Source: Pardosa pseudoannulata
Lineage: Eukaryota; Arthropoda; Arachnida; Araneae; Lycosidae
DNA length: 64,000 nt
Assembly: GCA_032207245.1 (NCBI GenBank)
Contig: CM063507.1
Location: forward strand, 84,381,379-84,445,378
Direction: 5' to 3'
The position numbers and the translations under genes were made by a program. The stretch's first letter is position 1, and each line of letters starts with the position of its first letter. This document shows positions 25,401-37,400 of the stretch, one piece after another. Below the pieces are notes generated by a model. The model saw only the letters and a list, made by a program, of their open reading frames with translations. It was not told where the DNA came from and did no database searches.

Positions 25401-28400
25401 TTTATCATTATTTTAAATTTTTAAAAATTATTTCTTGCATCATCAATAATAACAGTAAGTTATCTTTTCTGTTTTAAATTTTAATCTGAAATTCATTTTT
25501 TTTATGTTGTTTATGTATTGCTTGTCTGTTTTGAAGATTTAATATTTTGTGTATTTTTACTGTTGTATAAATTTGTAGTAATTATTAATCTATGTTATTA
25601 CATTTAATTTAAAAAACTTCAAGGTTAACATTGAAGTCTGAAGTAAACATTTAGTTAATACTAACACTGATTATATTAATGAAATAATTTTCATCTTTCA
25701 AGAAGCCTTATTCCTTTTGACAAAATAAATCTTAAGTTGCATTATATTCACTGTTGCTATGCATTTCAGTTATTATTGCTACTTTAAGAAACTAATCAGC
25801 TTCTACTAGATTATGGGATTCAAAATTACCCTGAACAATAAATTTCATATTAAGATAGTTATTGGATTTTCTTATAAACCCTATCACAGTTCTAAAGAAA
25901 ACTTTCAAAGTATTTCCTGGGTGATGGATGTTAGGTATATTCTTTTAAAGTGAAATACAGTGAACTCCACTTAATGTTATTGCAGTTATTGTTATTAATC
26001 GCTTATTGTTATCGAAATCACTGGGTCCCGATTTTCTTTAGTCATTTGTATATTAAAACTATTGCTTATAGAATCATTGAATCAGGTAATGATATCAGTT
26101 TTCAAACCTCATTTTAACTGGTATGATGTATTCAGGAGGAACCCATTCTTTTCTTTTCCTTTGCTCCTGTTTGAATTCTCCTCCTTCCACCTTTGGTCTC
26201 ATTAGCCCTCGTGTTGCAAAAAAAGTAGACCGTAGCACTCCAAACCAAACCAAACCCCCTTCCACCTAGGGGAATGGTTAGTTGGTTTGGAGTGCTATGG
26301 CCTACTTTTTGCAACACGAGGACTAATGAGACCGGGACCTACAGCTTAAAGCCAATTCCGAACGGCTACGAACATCCATGCCATTGTGGGATTCGAACCC
26401 ACGAACTTCGGTTCCGAAGGCCAGCACCCTAACCATTCGGCCATCATTCGGCCCACCTAGGGGAATGATCAAAGGAGTTGTGATTACACATTCCTGGAAT
26501 TTTTCAGAAATGTGCACACCCTGCTAGTCAGTGGTTGTCAGATAAAGAGAAGGCACCACATTATTATAGGAACTGAGAAATAGCGTATTCACACTTTATG
26601 CCTTACTTGCTTACATGCAGCTTATTGATAGGGAAGCCAGAAAGCGAAATGATTTAACATTAAAACAAAAGATCAAAATTTTTAGTCTTTATGACAGGTT
26701 ACGAAATATGAGTCAGCACAATGCTGCAGTGCAGTTAAATATTTCTCAGTCCCGGAATTGCACTGAAAGTGTCAAAACATGGAGTACAACATTGCTCTGA
26801 TGACTTTAAAAAACGTTATGATTATGAATGATTTATTAATGAGCTTAGAAAAAAATTGTAGACAGTCAACAAATAATTTTTTTTAATTATCTATGTAATT
26901 ATGTTTTAAAGGATAATGTAAAGTACTTAAATATAAGGTGTTTTCTCATTTCATTTTGAAATGAAGTGCATGTGAATTAAAGTTGAGGTAAATTTATCTT
27001 ATTTTGTATATTGTTTATTCTTACCAATTGGTTATTGTTATCAAAATCACAGTGTCCCAAACAGATCACATTATGCGGAGTCCACAGTACATAGTTTATA
27101 TGTTCTCTAAATATTTTATAATCATTAAATATTTTTTCTCTTTAACAATTTTTTTTCACTTAAAATTTTGTTTATTGAAACAATTTTAAATAAAATATAT
27201 TATTTCATATTTGAATATATTTAATTTACTTTCATTTTGAAAACTATTATCAGAGCCAAATTATATCCATTTGAGTTTGTGTATGTCTCTGCCTAAACTC
27301 TTTTATGGGCCATTTATTTCACTTCCGAATTCCTCCCAATTTTTGAGTAATTAAACAATAGCATTTAAGGAAAAATATTTTATATTATTGAATTTTATGT
27401 TTATATTTAAATTCTAGGGGTGGGAAATATACTTCTCTTAGAACTTTTACATTCATACAGAAAATTAAATTTATTGGTGATATTCACCAATAAATTTAAT
27501 TTTGATCTGAAGTTAAAAAGCAGGCTTCAATGACCAATACATTGCATTCTGTATACATTTAGCAGGTCCTTTATGCTTGGGACTCTCTGTTAGATATTAT
27601 GCATCATTTACAGTTGGAAGCCAACTTTGACAGGTAATATAATAGTGTTCCCTTGCCTCTTCATGCTTCATGTTTTGTGGCTTCAGTACTTTGCAGATTT
27701 TTCTAAAATAGTCATAAAAAAATAAGAATTAAAAAAATACAACCATGTTGGAAGCCACATTGCAGACAGAAGTGTTGTTTTATGTTGATGTGGGCAAGAG
27801 AAGAATCCTGCATGTCAAACAAGAGTTCAGATGAGTTGGCACACAGTACATACCACAGGCTCTTGAGATGACAAAGTCTGCAAGTGAGGAAGAAAATGAA
27901 GAGGAAAACGAAAAACAAACTAAAAAGCGTGGCTTTACCCTGGAGAATCTGCAACCATTGTGAAACATGGCAAGAATTTGCACAAGACATTGACAACAAT
28001 ATAGTTCAAGCTGTCGAGTTCAGCAATCGCGTTGACGGGGTTATGTCCTTGTACAGGAGAATTTTGAAGGAAAAAGAAAAGACAACTACCCATCACTATG
28101 TTTCTGTCCAAGGTAAAGCCCCCTGGCTCTACCGTCAGCATTTCCAGCAGAAGAGTCACTGAGGGAGCCTAAAACTTCTAGGAGTCAAGGGAAACCTCTC
28201 CTCTGCCACCAACAAGACTCTTTGCCTCTCTCAGAAAGCAATTTTGATTAATGTTTATTGCTGTATAAGGTTTTGTAATTAACCTTATTAAGTAGCACTG
28301 ACATGTTTAAGTACATACGAATACTGTTGTAATTTTTATCTTGAATGTGTAAAGTATAAATACTGTTTACATATATAAAACATGCGTGTACCCACATACA

Positions 28401-31400
28401 CGAAAATTCCTGGTGGCAAATCCTACTTCGGGGTTTTTTTCAGTTTTCGTGGAAGGTTCAGGTCCTCATTAACTGCAAAAAACGAAGAATTACTGTGTAC
28501 TAACAGAGCTCATGTTATACAGAACTAACACTTCTTGCTAAGAGAATAGCAGAGTGGCATTGTTCTTGAGGAATATCCATCCCTTAGTAGACAAGCTAAT
28601 ATTCAGAATGTTCAGTGGGTTTTATTCTTCTTGCAGGTATATATTTTGTAACATCATTTAGGTAGGAAGTAGTCTTCCTAAGGAATATAAAAGAGTTAAT
28701 TAAACACTGACTCTTATTTCTAAAAGTAGTTTTTTAATATTGTTCTGTTATAAAATCATTACTACTAAAATGGGATTAGTTCCGTTTTTCCCCCCAAGAC
28801 CAGCTTTTTTACTGAGATTATATGAATCTGAATATATCCATAACTAGTATATTTTCTTTTTAAGATATTCTTTTAAAAGTATTTAATAATAATAAATTAC
28901 AGTGGACTCTGCTTAATGTGATCAGTTTGGGACACCCTGATTTTGATAATCGATATCAATAAACAATATGCAAAATTAGATAAATTTACCCCACCCCCTT
29001 TAATTCACATGAACTAAATTTCAAAATAAAATGGAAAACATACCTTATATTTATGTACTGTATGTTATCTTTTAAAACTAAAGAATTGTATACATAATTT
29101 AAAAAAATGAATTGTTGACTGTCTACAATTTTTTTTCTATGAAGCTCATTGATAAATTGTTCTTAATCATAATGTTTTTTAAAGTTATCAGAGAAGTGTT
29201 GTACTTCACATTTCAACACTTTCAATGCAATTTAGAGTGTTTTGCAACATTGTGCTGACTCATTTTTGGTAACCTGCCATAACGACTTAAAATTTCGATA
29301 TTTAGTTTTAATGTTAAATCATTTTACTTTCTGATTTCCCTATCGACAAGCAGCGTGTCAGCGAGCAAAGCATAAAATGTGAATACGCTCCTTCTCAGTT
29401 CCGATAATGAGTTTCCTTTGAGTTGTCTTCTGCTTATCTGACAACCCTTGACCACCAGCAGGGTGCGCTTATTTCTGAAAAATTCCTGGGACGTGTAGTA
29501 CCCACTCCTTTGATCATTCCCCATTTCCCTATGTGAAAGCGAGAGAATTATCGGAAATTCAAACAACAGCAAAAGGAAAGAAAAGAAGGGGTTCCTTTAA
29601 ATAATTGTGGTTATTCATTTACCAGTTAAAATGAGATTTGAAAACTGATAACATTAACGATCCCATAAAGCTATCATTTTAACATACAAATGAATAGAGA
29701 AAATCTGGACCAAGTGATTACGATAACAATAAGCAATTGATAACATTAACCACGATCACATTAACCCATCCACCGGCCACCCTCCCCACCTTTTTCTGTT
29801 TCAAAACAGTCACCCTTTTCGTAAATTCCAGACGGAACTTACCGTACCATACTAGAGTTGCCGGTTTAAAAGTTGTCAGGCTACTTTTAAATTATTTTCC
29901 CTGCAAGGTAAAGGAGTTCCGTTACTCAAAATTAGTTTCTTTCATTTATTATCTCTTTGTAATATTTTTTTTCCTCAAAAGTGTGCGATATGAATTATAC
30001 GAGTGCGAACGAGAAGGGGTCGACAGGTCCGTTTTCGAACAGGAATTTGCTGTCGAACCCCCGTCGACGCGTCCGTTCAATGGGTTAAGCAGAGTCCCTT
30101 GTATATGTACTGTTAAACTATGGTACCTACTTTTAAAAAATTGTCTATCTTCTGGGTATTTTATTTGCGGCGGCGTAACTCAAAATATTACCTCGTGCAA
30201 AATTAAATGCAGCTATTTCAATTCTGACTTTTCCTTTTTTCCTGATGGCATCTCGAGACATTATTCTATTCATTCTGCCATTTTTGGTATTGTAAGCTGT
30301 TCACTTGTATTCTCTCCAGATGTTGAGATGTAAATGAAATTCCAATGAAATCTATATTAAATATTTAGGCCTTCGATTGTATATTTGATGTTCTCTTCAT
30401 TCATTTCCTTCCTCTTTATATTTTACAGTAAATTCATAAATTTTTGGCCTTTTGTTTATGTTTGTATTTATATTGTTTTTACTTTTGTAAACACGTTTAT
30501 TCTTCTGTAGCATATGAATGGACCAAGCAACAATGAGCCATTTCCTGCATCTGTTGCTCCCCCTCGACCTGCAAATAGAGAAGAACCTGAAAAAATCAAA
30601 ATTTGGCGGGAAGAGCAGCAGAAAATGTTAGAAAAGAAAGGTATGAAAACAACCATTTCTGTATTAGGTTCCCCCGGTCTTTAAAAGTCCTTAAGAACTC
30701 CTTAATTTTAGCTTTCATTTTTATGGGCCCTTAAAACTACTTTATTTTTATCAAAAGTCCTTAAAAACTCCTTAATTTTAGAATTGGAACAATATCAATT
30801 TGTTCCATGGATAGATATAAAAGAAAAAGTAGTTGAGTTACAGAACTTGAGCTAAAACATTTCTGATACAAAAAAAGAAATCTGTTGAACTTTCAAAATG
30901 AAATTATTCGTGTATGTGATTTTGCACTATTGGAAATTTCTCTGTAAATAGTAAATAAATATTTGTTTATGTTCATAACATTATTTTACATTTTCTAGCC
31001 AAAACTGCAGTGTTAATAATAAAGAAAATCCTCATATATATATATATGTAGCCACTGTATTGCTGTAGTATTTCAAAATTCCTTTCTTTGATATAATTAA
31101 AAAATTATGAAAATACTTTTAATTTATTAGTACTTTTTATAATCACGACCTTGAAAACTGATTTGACAAATAATCTTTTGCATACTGAAAAAGTTTAAAG
31201 TAGAAAGTCAGCTGGCCTTTCCCAATAGCTAACAGTCATGCTGATTTTAATTAAACGAATCATGGAGGGTGGGGAGTTTCTAGATATTTGAATTACTTAT
31301 TGAAGTTTAATTTTCCTTTCATTGAATGTAATGGAAATGTCTAAAACCTTCTCCTTTCACAGGCAATGTGGGCTATAATCAGCTAGTATATACATAATTT

Positions 31401-31416
31401 TATATATGTATATATA

Positions 31417-31477
<61 letters not shown>

Positions 31478-34400
31478 ATTTTTAAACCCTCTAAAACTGT
31501 TTATAATGTATTTTATTCATAATTTATTTTTAGTTTGATTACTCAAAAAAAAACTTTAGATGAATGTTTTTCAAAATTAGTTTTTGTCAAATAGATTTAT
31601 CTTATATTAATTTTTAGGCATTTAAAAGCTAATTCTGAAATATTGTAGGACATTTATTGAACATGCCTTGTCTCGTTCATAATCATTAAAATATGTTCTT
31701 TAAGAAATAGGGTTATGTCCTTATGCCGTGTATTTCAAGTAGATCCTTATAAAAAGATACTTTGGTCTTAGAAAGTCCGTAATTTTTGTACTGGAAAAAG
31801 AGTGGGAACCCTGTTTGAAAAATTATAATATATATGGTCAATGAGGGTTATACTCTCGTATTTAAGCACATAGCAGTTGTCAGGTTTATAACTTTGGTGG
31901 ATAACACTTGGTTGATATTGGTTTTATCTGCTGAGATTGTCATTTTTTTTTTTTTTTTAATAATAGTCAGTTGCAACACTATAATTGTTTAATTACATTT
32001 TTAGTGTTATTATTTTGCTACAGAGATAAACTTTTTAAGTAAGTTGTTCTCATCATCAGAAACTCTTGGAGAAAGGATCATTAGAATTTATCAAAGCGCA
32101 TTCTCTTTTATGATTGTAGTTGGGTAAATATATTTAAGGTCCTTATGACCAGGGTTGGCGGGATTTAAATTAACTTGTCTAAATCATGCCAACCCTGAGT
32201 ATAAAGTTTTTCTGCAAAAACATGTGGCTTTATTAAATTACAAATGTCACCTAATTGGGGTATTTTCCTTTATACATTTTCTTTTTTATTAATATCTTTT
32301 TTTTTTTTTTTTGCTTGCTTGTCAATTTAGATGCGGAGGAAGAAACAAAGAAGTTAGAGTTGAAAGAATCTGCCAAAAAAGAGCTTGATGACTGGTATGC
32401 ACGTTACAAAGAACAAATTGAGAAAGCTAAATTAAATAATAGGTAAAATTTATTCATTTCTTTTTAGTAGTAGGTAATTATCACTTTGAGTTTGAAGGTG
32501 TACTGAAATTACTTTTGTTATCATAGCCAGGGTGGAAAATATATTTTGTATCACCATTGTCCTCTATACTTTGGCATTAAGTCCAAATTTTTAGACCTTT
32601 CCTTTTCTTTCACACATTTGTCTGCATGCTTAATCTTAATGGTTATAAGTATATCATGATTTTACTGTTTTGTGTTTTGTAATTGAGTGTTATTTTGTAC
32701 ACCTGCATGCTTTTACCCTCTTTGATGGGTTAAAAAAAATTAAAACATTATGGGCTAAATTATGAGTTACATTTAAGAAAACTTCGTTGTTAGAATTGTT
32801 ACGTATCTCTTCCTGTATTATAAATTATACCAACTAGCAATTGAGGAATTTGTTACTCCTTTTCTTTAAAAGTAGCTGACTCTCTCAAGATTCATTAAAA
32901 TAGACTTTTAATAGTACTAAAACTATTAAATCTTTCGAATTTGAAGCTTATTTTATAATAGTAATAGAATCCAAATAATTGTAAATAATGTTGAGTTGCT
33001 TTTGAATGTGAGTTTTAATGTTTTAACAGTTTTATACTTTATCAAAAAATATTTAATAAAATGTTAATGAAATGTTTAAAATTTGTATTTTGTTGTAAAA
33101 TAATTAATGTATAAATTTGTTATTGTTATTTAAATATTGTATTTAAATTTTTAAACATGACTATATATTTATTTAAATCGAAACTTTTTATAGTAATAAA
33201 CATATTAATAATTTTCTCTCTTTTTTTATTTTTAATGTTAAAAAAATGTCTTTATTTATACATAAAACTTTAATAAAAAATATTGAAAATGTGTGTACAT
33301 TAAAATGTTGATTTTGATGTGAAGTAAGTAGATAACTGTAAAGGTGTTAAAATGGTGACAGTATCGTATCAGCTAAACTACGGTGCATTCAAGACTAATA
33401 AACAATTAGTCTTCAGAACTTTATTAGTATATATATGAACACCTTAGACAAAACAATATTTATTTATTTTTTTTTTCTGATAAGATAGTTTTTAAATTTT
33501 TATTATACAAATGTTTTAGCTAAAACAGTACATATGAGGTTTAATAAATTGCTGTAATAAATTTTTGATTTTTTAATAGTAGATAATATAAAGTTTTTTA
33601 AAATGGTGAATCTTGCTAAACTACGGTGCATTCAAGACTAATAAACAAATGCCTGTTTTTAGTTGTCTTCTAACATAGACATATTTAACATTTTCTATAT
33701 ATTGAACCCCACCCTTAGACAAAACAAGTTTTTATTTATTTATTTTTTTTTTTCAAAGATAGTTTTTAAATTTGGTTTAGGATTTTCATGTTTGCCAGTC
33801 ATATGATTTAATAAAGTGTAATAATAAAACCTCATTTATTGTTAATTATAACTAGATAATATACAAAAGTTTTTTTTTCATATTAACTTCTCATATTAGC
33901 TAAATAATAATGTAAATTAGTTTATAAATACATATCCTTGTGTGGACTTATGCTACTAAAGTTGTACTATTAACTAATTTTTTTTTTTGCCTTACATTAT
34001 TTCACTTATTCTAAAAAGGGATTTCATATAAGAAACAAGTATATACAGGAAATTAAAAATCCTCATATTGTTAATCTTATAACTAATATACTATAAAAGT
34101 AGTTTTTTTTAACCCATTCAAGGTCACTTACATAAATTCTTTGTACTTTAACGAAATTAGTTTATAAATATTATCTATGGACCTTATAAATGCAAAATGT
34201 ATTAAGTTTTCTTTTAAATTCTTAGAGGGGTTTGCCTCAGAGGAGGGATTGTTCACTGACAAACCCATCCCCTTGAACAGCGTGATCACAATACTTATTA
34301 AAATTTTAATTATATGGGAAGAACAATAAATAAGTGCTCTTAAAAAGTATAACAAATAGTTTAACAAATTATAAGTGTTGGAATAGATATTTTTTGTTTG

Positions 34401-37400
34401 GGGTCAAAGTGATAAAAAATCGAATTACTAACCTTCTAGGTACGGCTAGTATAAATACATATATTTAAAAAAAAAAAAATTAAATATAGTACTGTAATCT
34501 ATTGTAAGTTTTAAATGTTGAAAAAAAATCGAAACAAATTAATATTTCTCTGAAAATTAGAGAAAAAAAATGATTAACAGGAGGTTTCGCTGTAAAACCA
34601 CTGTCTGCTAAAGGGTTAAATGTTTAATTCCCCAGGTTTATTTTTTTTAATAATAACAAAGAATTTCAGTACCTGTGAATATGTCACCTCATTATTCTAT
34701 ATTAAAAAGGTTTACTGAGCTCTTTATTTGAATATCTATTGAGCTTTTGGAACTGCAGAATTTTTCTGTCTGCTGAGGTTTGCTTTTGTAACAGGCCATG
34801 TTTTTCTTGTGTGTTTTCTGGGTTGTGTGCTTCCCCAGAATTAGGCAATCTTAACACTTCGCATGCGGGCAAGGTATTTTTATGTTTTTTGTAGTCTGTC
34901 ACTGGAGCATGGGTCACGTAAATATACGTATTTAGTAGATTTGTGGTGGATACTCGCTAATCACCCCAAATCTAATAATTACATATAATTATATGTATGT
35001 GTGACATTATATGCGTGTTATTTGCAATTCTTTCCACAAGTTAGGATTATGACAGCATTGTTTATATTTATTTTTAATCTCTAAAAGTAATCTCTTGATA
35101 CTTTCATCAAAAGCAATTTGTACATGATTTTTTTTTTTGCCTGGATTGAAAGGTAGATACACCACATAACCATTAAAAAAGAACATAATTTATCCAAACT
35201 AGCATTAAAAAACATAATCAAAATAGTACTATTTTGTGTACTTTCCAATGTTTCATTAAATTTTAAAATATGAGTTAAGATTTGCACCATGACATCGTGT
35301 TTAGGTTTTAAAAAAATTCTCCATGTATAGGGTTTTTTTGTGTTTGATATTAACAGGGTTGTAATTTTGAACGGTCGGACACTGGATAAAAGTGGTTTTA
35401 ACCGTCCATAAATGGTCAGAAGTGGTCAGAATTGTTAAAAATAATTTTAAATGGTTTTAATTTTAATATATATTTTTTGTACTTAGAAGTGACTTTTAAT
35501 AATCAGTAAAAATAGTAGTGCAGTTAAACAAAATAGGACACTAACAAGTTCGTGAGATTTAACAGCCTTATACAGTATAATAATAATAATGTTTGAATGT
35601 TAAAAATGAATCATGCTCATGCAGTTATAAAAATGTAATCCAGTTACAGCAAAAAACATAAAATACTCTTGGACGTGATGTCTGGTGGGCAGCAATGAAG
35701 AAGGTTAAAGGCATTAACATAAAATTGGTTGATTTTACAATACATCTAATGAACTGTTGTGCCAGAAGATTATTTTCAAAGTTTGGTGTAATTTAAAATA
35801 AATTACAAAATCATTTAAATTTAGAGACAACTACAAAACTTGTTACTTGTAACTGTTTTTTGAATTCATAAATTACATATAAAACAGCTTGTATTAAAAA
35901 AAAATGATTTTTTTATTTATTTATTTATTTATTTATTTTTTATTTTGGTGTTATGTTATTTATATTATGACATTTTTAACAAATTTAAATTGCCTTTATC
36001 ATATGCTAGTAAACTATGTTCGATTAGTATAAATATATTGAAAAGTGAATTTCAGTGGTCAAAACGAGTCACACAGGATGGTTAAAACTACCAGTGTAAA
36101 TCCCCATAGTTAAAACCAATACAACCCTGGATATTAATCTTTTCTGTTATGAAATGGATTCAGTATCATGCCACACTTGTAACAAAATATCACATTTATA
36201 ATTTGTAGTACTATTCTTACAGATAATTTTCTGAGGAAAATAGATAAAAATGAAAAATTTTGTTGCCAGTCTTTTATATCTCATCAGTGAATAAAGAAAT
36301 CTTGTGATTGGTCATTAAAGTTAAGAATCAACTTTAAATATGTAGTAACAGGTTTAAATCTTAAGTATCGGAATAAAAACAATTGTGTTCATAACAAATT
36401 TAAACTTCTTGAGAAAGGCATAGGAAGAGGAAATGCATATATTAAAAATATAGATAATAATTTACTTTGAATTAAACTTTTTTTTTTCCTGAAGCTTTAT
36501 TCATTTAAAGAATATTGCTTTGAGTAAATTTTAATTTTGCATCATCTGTGTTATTTATTAAATTTATTTAGCACTTTATCAGTTTTGAAATTCTATAAAT
36601 TGACTGTGATTTGTATATTAAGGTATCTAACAATATCAGAAGGAATAATGAAAACATAGATATTGGCTAAAATAAGTAAGATTATATTAGAAAGAGAAAA
36701 AAAAAAAAAGTGAACTTGAGCTTTGTTTTCTCTAGCTTTGGGTTAAATCTTTGTTAAAGCAAAGTTAATATTCTTTAAGGGTTCACTGATATAGCATCAA
36801 ATAATTTAGTAGCTGTTAATATTTTAAATAATTTTTCTTATTACTTCTGCTTTTTAGCTTTCGAATTTCATATCTGCGTAGAATTAGTATTTGAATTAAA
36901 TTAGAAAGTAGATAAAAACAGGAGTCTTCTCTTTAGTTAACTTTTGCACATATGCTTATTTCCCAAATCTTGCTAATTAAAACCACTTCACGCTTTTCTA
37001 TTTATTTCCCGTACTTTCACTCTACTAATTTGCTTCAAATTTTATTCATCTAGCTCTCGTATTAATGCTCTTTCTATTTTTGCCTATCTTCCAGTCATGC
37101 TGTAGCTATATCTAACACTTTTTTCTATGCTAGTGCAACGTTGTTTGTGTATTGATGAAATATTGCTTTGTTTGTAACTCTGTTGCTTGTTGCATTGTTT
37201 TTTATATTGTATCTAATGTTTTAATTGTTGCTCTTGTAATGTATTGCTATAGAACCTTTGTTTAAAATTTGCGTTTTCCTTACGCTTTTTACTATGCTAA
37301 CTTTCAGGGAGGAATCAAAGTAAGTAAATTTTTCATAAACAACTGTCAATTGCTTTTTTTTTTTCCCTCTGCTTTTCTGTTGTTCCTTTGGGACTTCTGG

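Larger units (their letters stand above)
25958..27087 (+). mobile_element. Tigger/pogo-type element with nested SINEs, clathrin intron 2
   Basis: The ends CAGTGAACTCCACTTAATG and (reverse complement) CTGTGGACTCCGCATAATG are flanked by TA on both sides (25956-25957 and 27088-27089). At 26632-26755 the plus strand reads REARKRNDLTLKQKIKIF, then YDRLRNMSQHNAAVQLNISQS, the CENP-B-like N-terminal helix-turn-helix of pogo/Tigger transposases. The rest of the transposase is gone. A SINE with a 15-bp duplication is inserted at 26277-26452. Sister copies lie at 28900-29765 (inverted) and 40342-41083. Confidence 0.85.

Noticed and set aside
27712..28162. Opposed open frames on the minus strand over the Tigger relic
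   Set aside because: The plus-strand frames match the Tigger C-terminus; the minus-strand ones are shadows.
30050..30075. Resemblance to a cDNA cloning adaptor (GTCGACGCGTCCG)
   Set aside because: Known adaptors with SalI and MluI-type ends are similar, but this is not an exact match and the flanks are continuous genomic-looking sequence. I treat it as coincidence.
29737..30333. Longest open frame in the window (198 codons, plus strand)
   Set aside because: It starts inside a transposon end, lies in a clathrin intron, has no recognisable domain, and its Phe/Leu/Cys-rich composition is what T-rich DNA gives by chance.
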